Assembly: GCA_944387445.1 (NCBI GenBank)
Contig: CALXEX010000012.1
Location: 1 to 51,300 of the forward strand
Direction: 5' to 3'
Length of the DNA: 51,300 nucleotides
Origin: an uncultured Clostridia bacterium
GTDB taxonomy: Bacteria > Bacillota > Clostridia > TANB77 > CAG-508
The notes under the pieces are model-generated. The model searched no databases, was not told where the DNA came from, and saw nothing but the letters and a program-made list of their open reading frames with translations. Below, piece by piece: positions 1-9,311 of this stretch. A program made the translations under genes and the position numbers. How positions within the stretch are numbered: the stretch's first letter is position 1; every line of letters starts with the position of its first letter.

Positions 1-1597
1 TAATGACCAAGGAATTTATAGCTTTAGAGGAGCAGATATTTCAAATATTTTAAATTTTGAAAGAGATTTTCCTGGAACAAAGATTATCAAGTTAGAGCAA
101 AATTATAGATGTACGGGAAATATTCTAAAGGCTGCCAATAGTGTTATCAAAAATAATGAAGTCAAATACAAAAAAGAATTATGGACACAAAATGAAGAGG
201 GAAATCTTCCAAAAGTATATCAAGCAGATAATGAATATGATGAGGCAACCTATATTGTAACAGAGATTGAACATCTAAAAAGAGAAGAATATTATAAATA
301 TTCAGACTTTGCTATTTTGTACAGAATGAATACCCAATCAAGAGCAATAGAGGATATTTTAAGGAGAGAAAATGTCCCATATAAAATTGTTGGTGGTTTG
401 AAATTCTATGAGAGAAAAGAAATTAAAGATATTATTGCTTATTTACGATTAATCCAAAATAGTGCAGATAACTTAAGTTTAAAAAGAATTATTAATGAAC
501 CAAAAAGAGGAATTGGAAAAACAAGCCTAGATAAAGTGGAAGCAATAGCTGAACAAAACGGAACTTCTATGTATGAAGTCATTAAACATGCTGACCAATA
601 TGGATTAAATAGAGTATTTTTGAATTCTAGAGAATTTGTGAATGTGATAGAAGAATTAAAAGACAAAAAAGATGAACTAGTGATATCAGAATTAATCAAA
701 ACAACTTTAAAGAAAACAGGATATACCAAAGCTTTAGAAGAGGAAAATACCATAGAGGCAGAAAATAGAATTGAAAACTTAGAGGAATTCTTAACAGTAG
801 CAATCGAATTTGAAGAAGAATATGCAGAAAATTCTTTAAGTCAATTCTTAGAAGGAATCACTTTATCTTCAGACATTGATAATGTGGAAGAAGATGAAGA
901 TTCTGTAACACTAATGACATTACATAGTGCAAAAGGATTAGAATTTCCAGTTGTATTTTTAGTAGGAATGGAAGAAGGAATTTTCCCTGGATATAAATCA
1001 ATTTCAGAACCAAAAGAATTAGAAGAAGAAAGACGTTTATGCTATGTAGGGATTACGAGAGCAAAAGAACATCTATATCTAACTTGTAGTAAACAAAGAA
1101 CGATTTTTGGCTCAACAAGTTATAATCCTGTATCTAGATTTTTAAAAGAAATACCAGAAGACTTATTAGAAGGATATAAAGAAGCATTTGGAGAAGAAGA
1201 TAATAATAAAAATCAAATGTTTAAAGATTCAAATTATACATGGACTTATGGAAGTAAAGATAATGGAAACATAAAAACATATAAAATTGGAGAAAAAGAA
1301 TCAGTTGGTGTTGGAGCATTTGCTAAATCTAACACAACAAATAATTCAACAAACACAGGATTTGCCTTTAGAACAGCAGAAAGTTTCTTAAGTAATTTAG
1401 GAAAAAAAGCGACATCTAACAACCAAGTAGATTTATCAAAATATGAAGCAGGCGTAAGAGTATATCACAAAAAATTCGGAGAAGGTACGATTAATAAAGT
1501 AGAGCCAGAAGGAGAAGATTTAAAAGTAGATATCAATTTTGATAAAGTAGGGCATAAACGATTAATGGCAAAATATGCGAATTTAGAAATTATCTAA
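1..1597 (+). CDS. pcrA: ATP-dependent DNA helicase PcrA/UvrD (5' truncated)
   Basis: The 3' part of a superfamily 1A 3'-5' helicase used in nucleotide excision repair and in clearing RecA or stalled complexes. The reading frame is open from the first base, so the start and the Walker A motif lie outside the window. Near the left edge the frame reads NDQGIYSFRGAD (motif III region), then LEQNYRCTGNIL (motif IV). Further on are TLMTLHSAKGLEFPVVF (motif V) and ERRLCYVGITRAKEHLYL (motif VI, arginine finger). The last ~50 residues (from YEAGVRVYHKKFGEG) match the Tudor-like C-terminal domain that distinguishes PcrA from Rep. About 530 residues are visible of a usual 720-750. A terminator follows directly. 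The family call is secure; only the N-terminus is unseen. Confidence 0.96.
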   Translation, partial: NDQGIYSFRGADISNILNFERDFPGTKIIKLEQNYRCTGNILKAANSVIKNNEVKYKKELWTQNEEGNLPKVYQADNEYDEATYIVTEIEHLKREEYYKYSDFAILYRMNTQSRAIEDILRRENVPYKIVGGLKFYERKEIKDIIAYLRLIQNSADNLSLKRIINEPKRGIGKTSLDKVEAIAEQNGTSMYEVIKHADQYGLNRVFLNSREFVNVIEELKDKKDELVISELIKTTLKKTGYTKALEEENTIEAENRIENLEEFLTVAIEFEEEYAENSLSQFLEGITLSSDIDNVEEDEDSVTLMTLHSAKGLEFPVVFLVGMEEGIFPGYKSISEPKELEEERRLCYVGITRAKEHLYLTCSKQRTIFGSTSYNPVSRFLKEIPEDLLEGYKEAFGEEDNNKNQMFKDSNYTWTYGSKDNGNIKTYKIGEKESVGVGAFAKSNTTNNSTNTGFAFRTAESFLSNLGKKATSNNQVDLSKYEAGVRVYHKKFGEGTINKVEPEGEDLKVDINFDKVGHKRLMAKYANLEII

Positions 1598-1622
1598 AAT
1601 GTCCTTTTGGGGACGTTTTTGT
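1598..1622 (+). terminator. terminator of pcrA
   Basis: A 7-bp stem (1598-1604 with 1611-1617, one G-U pair) has a 6-nt loop and runs into TTTTT. It begins one base after the pcrA stop codon. Stem and T-run are read directly. Confidence 0.7.
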
Positions 1623-1682
1623 TTTGGACATTGATGGAACAAAATCTATGCAATAAAAATGTCAAAATAAAAGGGGAATAGA

Positions 1683-2567
1683 ATGAAAAAAATTTTAGGA
1701 AGAATTTTGAAAATAATAGTATTTCTAGTATTGGAACAGCAAATGGTTTTATATTATGGTGAACTTGATTTTGCATTAAGGTTTCAAAATATTTCTTTTG
1801 GATACCCTATTAGTAGTGAAAATCTAATAAAAGAAATTTTTCTAGTGATTATGTTTATAGGAATATTTGTCTTACCGATTGCTATATTTTCATATTTCAT
1901 TTTAAAAGTAATAGCTAGAAAAGAACAAAATAAAAATGAAAAGACAATGAAAAGAATCCATCTGAATAAAAAAATGATTGATATAATCGTTGCAATATTC
2001 ATTATAATAATCAGTTTAGCAAAATTAGATGAAATTGAAAATGTATTTTTAAATGGAACAACAGATTTAATAGGAATAATTGGTTTAATAGTAAAGATAG
2101 GTCTAATAATAACAATCGTTTTCATACTAGTATCAATTATACTTAGAATCAAAGAAAAGAAAAAAGTCATTACTACAATAGCAATTATCATGGGAATCCT
2201 ATTAATTGTTTGTACGGATATTTTACAATATTTACGAAAAAAAGATAAAGATAAATATTTAGGAGATTTAGATATTTCTTATATTGAATTGATGACTTTT
2301 AATGACGAATTTGAACAATATGCAGGAGAAGAAGTAAGAGGTTCTATAGTCCGTGCTTTAATTTACAAGGTTCGTTCTCAGAATGTTAGTAGAACTGATG
2401 ATGAACTTTATCAAGTTCCTATATCTGGAGTAGTAACATTAAATAAAGAGAATACACAATTACCTCAACAATATTATGAAATTAAATCGGATAAAACATA
2501 TAATGTGAAAATGATTTATAATAAATATGGAAAAATAGAATCTATCCATATAGAAGAAAATCCATAA
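1683..2567 (+). CDS. polytopic membrane protein of unknown function
   Basis: A 294-residue protein with four to five hydrophobic segments (about residues 8-25, 53-75, 98-116, 127-155 and 163-182). A polar C-terminal domain of about 100 residues follows the last segment and is likely on the outer face. That tail starts around FNDEFEQYAGEEVRGS and contains VRALIYKVRSQN and YNVKMIYNKYGKIESI. From memory, this pattern resembles a C-terminal module seen in small secreted or pilin-like clostridial proteins; I cannot confirm it without a search. The ATG is preceded by AAGGGGAATAGA. The gene stands alone between two terminators. Function is unknown. Confidence 0.8.
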   Translation: MKKILGRILKIIVFLVLEQQMVLYYGELDFALRFQNISFGYPISSENLIKEIFLVIMFIGIFVLPIAIFSYFILKVIARKEQNKNEKTMKRIHLNKKMIDIIVAIFIIIISLAKLDEIENVFLNGTTDLIGIIGLIVKIGLIITIVFILVSIILRIKEKKKVITTIAIIMGILLIVCTDILQYLRKKDKDKYLGDLDISYIELMTFNDEFEQYAGEEVRGSIVRALIYKVRSQNVSRTDDELYQVPISGVVTLNKENTQLPQQYYEIKSDKTYNVKMIYNKYGKIESIHIEENP

Positions 2568-2592
2568 TATGAGAAATTATCAGAAAGTGAAG

Positions 2593-2640
2593 TGAACCCA
2601 AATGTTAGACAAAAAGTTTAACAAAAAGGGTTCATTTTTA
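2593..2640 (+). terminator. terminator after the membrane-protein gene
   Basis: TGAACCC (2593-2599) pairs with GGGTTCA (2628-2634), with a weaker inner stem (GTTAGAC/GTTTAAC). The hairpin is followed by TTTTTATTTT. It lies 25 nt after the upstream stop codon. Confidence 0.7.
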
Positions 2641-2673
2641 TTTTATAGAAAAATCGAAATAAGCGAAGCTAGG

Positions 2674-2711
2674 TGAACTTTAAAGATTGCCCCTAAAGTT
2701 CAAATTTTTTG
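2674..2711 (+). terminator. second terminator-like hairpin ahead of the coat genes
   Basis: TGAACTTTA (2674-2682) pairs perfectly with TAAAGTTCA (2694-2702), and a run of T follows from 2704. It sits 60 nt before the next start codon, so it may instead be part of a leader. No clear sporulation sigma-factor promoter was recognised beside it. Confidence 0.45.
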
Positions 2712-2773
2712 AATAAAATTGATAAAAATGGAAATAATGAAAAAAGAAATCAAAAAGAAAGGAATGATTAAAA

Positions 2774-2962
2774 ATGGCAGACTTAAATCAAATGGAATTA
2801 CAACATTTAAGACATCTTATTGGAGCACATGAAACAGCATATCAAAAATTAAACACATACTCTTCACAAGCAGTAGACCCACAAATTAAACAACTTTTTA
2901 CAAAATCTGCTCAAGATGCTTTAAATACAAAACAAAAATTAATGACATTTTTAAATAATTAA
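2774..2962 (+). CDS. small CotF-like spore protein (62 aa)
   Basis: A 62-residue, all-helical, cysteine-free protein with an excellent RBS (AAAGGAATG upstream of the ATG). It resembles the short partner that accompanies CotF-family coat proteins in clostridia. It has a first helix with HLIGAHETAYQKL, a connecting VDPQIKQLF, and a second helix ending KLMTFLNN. Only 10 nt separate it from the next, clearly CotF-like gene, so the two are probably co-transcribed late in sporulation. The family assignment rests on pattern and context and is moderately sure. The size alone would not allow a firm call. Confidence 0.7.
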   Translation: MADLNQMELQHLRHLIGAHETAYQKLNTYSSQAVDPQIKQLFTKSAQDALNTKQKLMTFLNN

Positions 2963-2972
2963 GGAGGATTTT

Positions 2973-3215
2973 ATGGACGAGAAAACAATGGTAAATGATA
3001 TTTTAGCTGGTGTAAAATCAGATTTAACGGCATATCAAACAGCCATATCAGAAGCTGAAAATATGCAATTAAGACAAACTTTCCAACAAATAAGAAACAA
3101 TGATGAAAGTTTTCAATATGAGCTTTTTAAAATTGCGCAATCTAAAGGATATTATATTCCAGCACAAAAAGCTACAACAACAGAGATTAATACAGTAAAA
3201 ACAGAATTACAATAG
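2973..3215 (+). CDS. spore coat protein, CotF family
   Basis: An 80-residue protein matching the Coat F family (a ferritin-like two-helix spore-coat domain). The diagnostic stretch is LRQTFQQIRNNDESFQYEL followed by FKIAQSKGYYIPAQKA. Its role would be structural, in the spore coat. The RBS AAGGAGG lies 6 nt before the ATG and just after the stop of the preceding small gene, so the two form an operon. The stop codon TAG is unusual: its TA is the apparent target site, and its G is the first base of the mobile element that starts at 3215. Confidence 0.87.
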   Translation: MDEKTMVNDILAGVKSDLTAYQTAISEAENMQLRQTFQQIRNNDESFQYELFKIAQSKGYYIPAQKATTTEINTVKTELQ

Positions 3216-3461
3216 GGACATGCCAAATCGTTTCAAAACGAAACCAAAAGGGACAGACCTAAAATATGGGAAATAAAATAACATGACATATATTAAAAAA
3301 GGATAATATATATGTCATGTTATTTATTTATGGTATAGAAAAATAACTAATTTTATCTCTGTTCATAAATCATCCACATCATTAAATCATTTATTTTTAA
3401 AAACTTAAACTTTAGAGGTCTATCCCTTTTGAACAAAAAAATGTCCATTTTGGCACGTCCC
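3215..3461 (+). mobile_element. MITE-like element, family A, copy 1
   Basis: A 247-bp non-coding element. The left end begins GGGACATGCCAAATCG and the right end closes with GGCACGTCCC, its inverted match; the ends are related over about 45 bp, though the right one has decayed. Both sides are flanked by TA (3213-3214 and 3462-3463), as expected of an IS630/Tc1-type target duplication. Inside is a hairpin built on AATAACATGACATAT and its inverted partner (about 3278-3328), shared with the copy at 45385. There is no open reading frame. Mobilisation by a transposase elsewhere in the genome is inference. Confidence 0.78.
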
Positions 3462-3468
3462 TAATGGG

Positions 3469-3503
3469 TCCATTTGGACTTGGTCCGAACGGACCCAAAT
3501 GGA
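3469..3503. repeat. nested hairpin beside the MITE
   Basis: TCCATTTGG (3469-3477) pairs perfectly with CCAAATGGA (3495-3503), and an inner GTCC/GGAC stem lies within. No T-run follows on the plus strand. A related GGTCCATTTGG string occurs near 37879. This may be a leftover of another small repeat. The rest of 3504-3590 is A-rich with nothing recognisable. Confidence 0.45.
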
Positions 3504-3589
3504 AAAAGAAAAAGAGAGAAAAAATGAAAAAAACAAAGTATTTATAAAAAAATGCAAATAAACCTACGGAAATTAGAGTTTTTGTATCT

Positions 3590-3618
3590 TTGCAAAAAAA
3601 AAAATATTACAATATGAT
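3590..3618 (+). promoter_or_regulatory. candidate sigma-A promoter of the M23 peptidase gene
   Basis: TTGCAA (3590-3595), a 17-bp spacer and TATGAT (3613-3618), ending about 30 nt before the start codon. Each box is one or two mismatches from consensus. Confidence 0.5.
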
Positions 3619-3648
3619 TACATTATCATATACAAAGGAGATAATGTA

Positions 3649-4659
3649 ATGTTTAAAAAGGTATTGGTTCATGCAAGACGAGGAGTAAAACTCATAATTC
3701 TTTTTATGATTGCAATATTTTTAATGATTGGAGCAGTTGCATTTTTATACAAGCCAACATATAGTGTATTTATAAATGGAAAACAAGTAGGATATACATC
3801 GAATAAATCTGATTTACAACGTAAAATTAACGAGTATGTGGATCATGGAGATGGAACAAATGAAAATGTAGCTTTTGTACAGGTAAATAATTTACCTGAA
3901 TACAAGCTTTGCTTATTAAAAAGAAATATTGTGACAAATGATGAAGAAATCTATAATAAAGTGACAGAACAAGGAATTCCATATTATCGATATTATGCAA
4001 TATTAGAAGATCAAGAAGAAAAATATTATGTGTCATCATTTGAAGATGCAGAAAATGTTGTTAATACGCTAAAAGAAAAAAATAGTGAAAATGTAGACAA
4101 AATTTCTATTTTGGAGAAATATGAAACAGGAATCAAAGACTTGGTTTCTGTAGATGAAGTAGTTTCTAAATTATATGTAGAAAAGAAAACAGAGGTAAAA
4201 GTTGCTCAAAATACTTCTTCAAGGGCTTCAGCTGGATATGTAAACACAAATACAACGACATCAGGTGGAAAGGCATCATTGGGAATTTCATTAATTCGTC
4301 CAATTTCAGGAACGATTACTTCTAGATTTGGAGCTAGAAGTAGTATTAGAAGTTCAGCACATACTGGTTTAGATATATCAGCACCAACAGGAACAGCTAT
4401 TAAAGCAGCAGCTTCAGGAACGGTTACCTTTTCAGGTTGGAAAGGTTCTTATGGATATATGATTGTTATATCTCATGGAAACGGAGTTCAAACATATTAT
4501 GGACATTGCAGTAAATTATATGCATCAGTTGGACAAACTGTATCACAAGGAGAAACGATTGCAGCCGTAGGTTCAACGGGAAATTCAACAGGACCACATT
4601 TGCATTTGGAAGTTAGAGTAAACGGAGTAGCATATAATCCACAAAACTATGTATATTAA
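3649..4659 (+). CDS. membrane-anchored M23 (LytM-type) peptidase
   Basis: A 336-residue zinc endopeptidase predicted to cut peptidoglycan cross-bridges outside the membrane. Residues 14-35 form a single N-terminal membrane segment, so the rest is extracytoplasmic. Residues 36-190 are an unassigned stalk, followed by a short Ser/Thr-rich linker. The M23 domain occupies about 217-336. The zinc ligands are visible as H238 and D242 in HTGLD and H319 in HLHLEV, with H286 (YGHCS) in the usual catalytic position, so it looks active. Start: AAAGGAG 9 nt before ATG. It sits alone with its own promoter and terminator. A SpoIIQ-like sporulation role is possible, given the coat genes nearby, but nothing in the stalk proves it. 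Confidence 0.9.
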   Translation: MFKKVLVHARRGVKLIILFMIAIFLMIGAVAFLYKPTYSVFINGKQVGYTSNKSDLQRKINEYVDHGDGTNENVAFVQVNNLPEYKLCLLKRNIVTNDEEIYNKVTEQGIPYYRYYAILEDQEEKYYVSSFEDAENVVNTLKEKNSENVDKISILEKYETGIKDLVSVDEVVSKLYVEKKTEVKVAQNTSSRASAGYVNTNTTTSGGKASLGISLIRPISGTITSRFGARSSIRSSAHTGLDISAPTGTAIKAAASGTVTFSGWKGSYGYMIVISHGNGVQTYYGHCSKLYASVGQTVSQGETIAAVGSTGNSTGPHLHLEVRVNGVAYNPQNYVY

Positions 4660-4666
4660 TATAAAG

Positions 4667-4700
4667 AATCCACAGTTTAATAACAAACTGTGGATTTTAT
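4667..4700. terminator. terminator between the M23 gene and mecA
   Basis: A perfect 12-bp stem (4667-4678 with 4685-4696) with a 6-nt loop, followed by TTTT. It sits between two converging genes. The minus-strand flank is A/T rich too, so it may serve both. Confidence 0.8.
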
Positions 4701-4726
4701 GATAAGAAAATCTCTTATTTTTGTGT

Positions 4727-5356
4727 TTATGATAAAAAATATTTAATTCCAGTTTCAATTGCATTTCGTTTCATAATAGCCTTTCCATGTTCTAACAATT
4801 TCATTTTAAAAGTTTCAGAATGAGAAGCCAAGCTTGCAAATTCAGAAATTGTTGAATAAAATGAGTGAATATATGCATAATCTGTATTTATATTAGAAAG
4901 GATAAGATAATATGTATTATTAAATAAATATAGAGTGATACTTTTGGCTAACTGTTTTGATTGACATACTGTATTATGGATAGCTGTACAAAATTCACAA
5001 AATTCTTCAAAACTAGAAAATTGATAAATTGAAGTCGTACTTTTAGGGTTTACCTGTTTTACCTTCTTTTTTGGTTTTACTTTTGGTTTGCTAGGTGGGG
5101 TTGTTGCTTTTTCAACATATTTGGTAATGGTAAATACAAAAAGACCGTCAGAAGAAGAAAATGCTTCTACAAGAAGTTTACAACCTTCTGTATAAAATCC
5201 AACTTCTTTTTCTGCTTTTAAAAGCATTTCTAAAAATAATTTTTGTGATTCTATTGGTTTTTCCATAATAGTTTGATAATCCAAATTATTATTTTTTAAA
5301 TCTTCTGAATTCACAATTACACGAATTTTATTTTCCGTTAATTTTTCAATTTTCAT
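4727..5356 (-). CDS. mecA: adaptor protein MecA
   Basis: A 209-residue MecA-family adaptor that delivers substrates to the ClpC-ClpP protease. The N-terminal domain is clear: MKIEKLTENKIRVIVNSEDL, then EKPIESQKLFLEMLLKAEKEVGF and LLVEAFSSSDGLFVFTIT, matching the substrate-binding half. A Lys/Pro-rich linker at about residues 84-105 leads into the C-terminal ClpC-binding domain (FSSFEEFCEF... ISEFASL). Size is typical. The AAGGAGG site lies about 12 nt before ATG. It is transcribed away from the DUF4321-radC-mre block. Targets in this organism cannot be read from sequence. Confidence 0.9.
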   Translation of the reverse strand: MKIEKLTENKIRVIVNSEDLKNNNLDYQTIMEKPIESQKLFLEMLLKAEKEVGFYTEGCKLLVEAFSSSDGLFVFTITKYVEKATTPPSKPKVKPKKKVKQVNPKSTTSIYQFSSFEEFCEFCTAIHNTVCQSKQLAKSITLYLFNNTYYLILSNINTDYAYIHSFYSTISEFASLASHSETFKMKLLEHGKAIMKRNAIETGIKYFLS

Positions 5357-5391
5357 ATATAATAAAAGCCTCCTTAAAACCTATTAAGTAT

Positions 5392-5420
5392 ATTATACTA
5401 CTATTATTATTATATTTAAA
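5392..5420 (-). promoter_or_regulatory. candidate promoter of mecA
   Basis: On the minus strand, TATAAT (5397-5392) is preceded, after 17 bp, by TTTAAA (5420-5415). The -10 box is perfect and the -35 box weak. Confidence 0.45.
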
Positions 5421-5496
5421 TATATAATTTTTGGTAATAAAATTTTAAATATTAAACAATATACCATATAAATATGAAAAAAGTAAAGGTTTTTAC

Positions 5497-5525
5497 TTGA
5501 AAAAAATGTTAAATCAATATATAAT
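5497..5525 (+). promoter_or_regulatory. sigma-A promoter ahead of the DUF4321-radC-mre genes
   Basis: TTGAAA (5497-5502), a 17-bp spacer and TATAAT (5520-5525), about 60 nt before the first start codon. It is the only clear promoter read upstream of the cell-shape block, so it may drive several of these genes. Confidence 0.65.
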
Positions 5526-5585
5526 ACCAATATGTGAAAATATAAATAGCCGTAAGAAGTAAAGGCTAATTTGGAGGTATAAAAA

Positions 5586-5843
5586 ATGGCAACAAAAGAT
5601 AAGAATATATGGATATTATTAGTGTTTATTTTATCAGGTTTAGTGATAGGGGGATTATTAGGACAACTTGCATCTAATGTGGACTGGCTATGGTGGCTTT
5701 CATATAGTCAAACATTTGGATTACAAGATCCAATCGTATTAGATTTAAGTGTTGTTACCATTACATTTGCTTTAATGTTTAGAATTAGTGTAGCAAGCAT
5801 TATAGGCATGTTATTAGCAATTTTAATTTATAAAAAAGTATAG
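5586..5843 (+). CDS. DUF4321 family small membrane protein
   Basis: An 85-residue protein with two hydrophobic segments (about residues 8-28 and 58-82) separated by a loop carrying tryptophans (DWLWWL) and GLQDPIVLDLSVVTITF. Length, the N-terminal GLVIGGLLGQLA and position just before radC-mreB fit the DUF4321 family of clostridia. Function is unknown; the fixed neighbourhood hints at a link to envelope growth. The RBS TTGGAGG precedes the ATG. Confidence 0.82.
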   Translation: MATKDKNIWILLVFILSGLVIGGLLGQLASNVDWLWWLSYSQTFGLQDPIVLDLSVVTITFALMFRISVASIIGMLLAILIYKKV

Positions 5844-5938
5844 GAAAACATGTATAACGAAATCAAAGATTCCATGCATAGATGTCAATAAGAATGAAAG
5901 ATAGGGGCAAAATATAAATCAAAGAAAGGAAGGATATT

Positions 5939-6646
5939 TTGTCTTTAAAAATAAAACAATTACCAGAAACAGAACGACCTTATGAAAAAATGGAACTATA
6001 TGGAGAAAGTGCATTATCAAATGCCGAATTATTAGCAATCATTATTAAAACAGGAACCAAAGAGGAATCTGCAGTAACAATCGCTCAAAAATTATTAAGT
6101 TTAAACCCAAATTCGAAAAATAATTTGGATTTTTTAAAGGAAATGACAATAGAAGAATTTATGCATATCAAAGGCATTGGAAAAGTAAAAGCCATTCAAC
6201 TAAAAGCAATAGGAGAATTGGCAAAAAGAATGTCAACACCATCAAATTACCAAAAAATAAAAATTAAAAGACCAGAAGATATAGCAAGATTAATGATGGA
6301 AGAAATGCGACTAGAAAAACAAGAACATGTGAAATTGGTTATTTTAAACAATAAAAATGAAATTATAAAAATCAAAAAGATAGCACAAGGTGGAATCAAT
6401 TCAGTAAATATGTCAATGAGAGAAATTTTGGTAGAACCAATCAAAATGCAAGCACCAAAAATGATATTAATTCATAATCATCCAAGTGGAGATTCTACAC
6501 CAAGTAAGGCAGACATTCAAATAACAGAAAAACTTTTTGGGGTAGCACAGTTATTTGATATTGAATTGTTAGACCATATTGTGATAGGAAATGGGAATTT
6601 TACCAGTATTATTTCCAAAATAATAACGAAAGATGGAGAAATATGA
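5939..6646 (+). CDS. radC: RadC family JAB1/MPN domain protein
   Basis: A 235-residue RadC homologue. Its helix-hairpin-helix segment (IKGIGKVKAIQLKAIGEL, about residues 76-93) is followed by the metal-binding MPN domain. The JAMM signature reads HNHPSGDSTPSKAD, giving H179, H181 and D192 as likely zinc ligands. The old link to recombination repair is doubtful and the true role is unsettled. The start is TTG, supported by AAAGGAAGGA 6 nt upstream; no ATG lies nearby in frame. Its place between DUF4321 and mreB is the standard firmicute order, and mreB begins 24 nt later. Confidence 0.94.
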   Translation: MSLKIKQLPETERPYEKMELYGESALSNAELLAIIIKTGTKEESAVTIAQKLLSLNPNSKNNLDFLKEMTIEEFMHIKGIGKVKAIQLKAIGELAKRMSTPSNYQKIKIKRPEDIARLMMEEMRLEKQEHVKLVILNNKNEIIKIKKIAQGGINSVNMSMREILVEPIKMQAPKMILIHNHPSGDSTPSKADIQITEKLFGVAQLFDIELLDHIVIGNGNFTSIISKIITKDGEI

Positions 6647-7703
<1,057 letters not shown>

Positions 7704-7720
7704 AATGATAGGAGTAGAAA

Positions 7721-8536
7721 ATGTATAAAAATAAAAAAGCGGAAATAGCAGGAATTGTTATAACCATTATTATTTTAATATTAATTGTGATATTTTCAAA
7801 TGCAGATAGGGAAACTTCATTTCTTGAAAATGTAGCAAGCAAACTTGTTATGCCAGTACAAAATGGATTAACATATTTGAAAAATAAAGTAAATGGTAAT
7901 AGTACATTTTTTACGGATATTAATAATTTGAAACAGGAAAATGAAGAATTAAGCCAGAAAAATAGTGAGCTAGAGCAGTCATTAAGAGAATTAGAAAGCA
8001 TAAAATCTGAAAACGAAACATTAAAAGAATATTTAGGGTTAACAGAAAAATATGGTGAATACAATACAGTACCAGCCTATATCATCAATAAAGATATTAG
8101 CAATTATGCCAAAACAATCATCATTAACGTAGGAAGTGATGATGGTATTAAAGAAAATATGACAGTAATTGCTGACCAAGGATTAGTAGGACATGTTATT
8201 TCTGTAACAAGTGATACGGCGAAAGTAAGAACGATTATTGATACGTCAAGTTCTGTTAGTTGCTTATTAAGTACAACAGATGAAAGCATTGTGTGCAAAG
8301 GAACCTTAGAAGAAGAATCTGCTTTAAAAGCAATGTATATACCAGATGACGATGGTGTTATACAAGGAGATAGTGTAGAAACTTCTGGATTGGGTGGAAT
8401 CTATCCCAAAGGTATTCATGTAGGAAGTATCAAGAAAGTGGTTAACACCCAAAATGCAACAGATAGATATGCTATTGTCGAAACAGCCGTAGATTTTGAT
8501 AAACTAGACACGGTATTAGTGATTACAAATCAATAA
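7721..8536 (+). CDS. mreC: rod shape-determining protein MreC
   Basis: A 271-residue bitopic protein of the elongasome that links MreB and MreD to the wall synthases. It has a short cytoplasmic start, a membrane segment at residues 9-27 and a coiled coil at about 65-108 (heptads in NNLKQENEELSQKNSELEQS). The extracytoplasmic beta domain includes VPAYIINKDISNYAKTIIIN and GSDDGIKENMTVIADQGLVG, which is typical for the family. Length matches other firmicutes. The RBS TAGGAG precedes the ATG, 17 nt after mreB. It overlaps none of its neighbours and is followed within 14 nt by mreD. Confidence 0.96.
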   Translation: MYKNKKAEIAGIVITIIILILIVIFSNADRETSFLENVASKLVMPVQNGLTYLKNKVNGNSTFFTDINNLKQENEELSQKNSELEQSLRELESIKSENETLKEYLGLTEKYGEYNTVPAYIINKDISNYAKTIIINVGSDDGIKENMTVIADQGLVGHVISVTSDTAKVRTIIDTSSSVSCLLSTTDESIVCKGTLEEESALKAMYIPDDDGVIQGDSVETSGLGGIYPKGIHVGSIKKVVNTQNATDRYAIVETAVDFDKLDTVLVITNQ

Positions 8537-8549
8537 AGAGGTGAAATCT

Positions 8550-9083
8550 TTGAAAAAATTTATCATAAATTTACTAATCATATTAACTGCATTTATTATC
8601 TATTTTTTGCAAGCAAATTTTTTTAACTGGTTTACTATCTCTGGGGTGATGCCTAGTTTATTTGTTATATTTGTTTTATTTATTGGATTATTTTCTAACA
8701 GAATAACAGGTGTTGTATATGGCGTAGTTATTGGTGGGATTTTAGATTTGGTTATTGGGACACAAATTGGAATTTATGCAGTTGGATTAGGCGTTATTGG
8801 ATTTTTGTCTGCTACATTTGATAAAAACTTTTCAAAGGATAGTAGAGCGACAATTATGTTTATGGTATTAGGTGCTACTTTTATATATGAAATGATTGTT
8901 TATATTTTAAATTATATTGTATTTTCTACCAATATAGAAATGATAAACTTTATCAGGATTTTAGCAATTGAGATTATATATAATTTAATTCTTGTGATTA
9001 TTTTATATCCTTTGATGCAAAAATTTGGTTATGCAATTGAAAACGAATATAAGGGAAATAAGATTTTAACGAGGTATTTCTAA
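8550..9083 (+). CDS. mreD: rod shape-determining protein MreD
   Basis: A polytopic membrane protein of the elongasome, about 177 residues with five to six hydrophobic segments, beginning with KKFIINLLIILTAFIIYFL. The conserved RITGVVYGVVIGGILDLVIG (loop and third segment) fits MreD. A GTG at 8541 in the same frame has no Shine-Dalgarno sequence before it. AGAGGTG (8537-8543) is ideally spaced for the TTG at 8550, which I choose as the start. It is the third gene of mreBCD. A short inverted-repeat element separates it from mrdA. Confidence 0.92.
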   Translation: MKKFIINLLIILTAFIIYFLQANFFNWFTISGVMPSLFVIFVLFIGLFSNRITGVVYGVVIGGILDLVIGTQIGIYAVGLGVIGFLSATFDKNFSKDSRATIMFMVLGATFIYEMIVYILNYIVFSTNIEMINFIRILAIEIIYNLILVIILYPLMQKFGYAIENEYKGNKILTRYF

Positions 9084-9090
9084 AACAAAT

Positions 9091-9238
9091 ATTTAAGTTA
9101 AATTATCTTATTTTTTAAGCTTGTTGTGTCGCAACCTATTAATTGAAATTATTGGATGTAGGTTTCTACAATCGCACTCGCTTACGACTCGTTTGATCGA
9201 TTATGCGGTATTGTAAAATAAGATAATTTAACTTAAAT
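9091..9238. mobile_element. short element with perfect 24-bp terminal inverted repeats
   Basis: Positions 9091-9114 are the exact reverse complement of 9215-9238, bounding 148 bp with no open reading frame. The core (CAATCGCACTCGCTTACGAC) is richer in G+C than the flanks. It starts 8 bp after the mreD stop. The architecture is that of a MITE or a relic of a small insertion sequence. No target duplication could be fixed with confidence. As RNA it would fold into a long hairpin between mreD and mrdA. Confidence 0.7.
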
Positions 9239-9311
9239 GATATTAAAAAGGATATAAAAAAGAAAAATTTTAGAAATGTCTTATTAAAATCAGAGAAAGG
9301 AAGGTGAAGTC

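Noticed and set aside
3649-4659. Calling the M23 peptidase SpoIIQ
   Set aside because: It has the right topology, but the stalk shows no feature I can tie to SpoIIQ. No spoIIIA genes are nearby.
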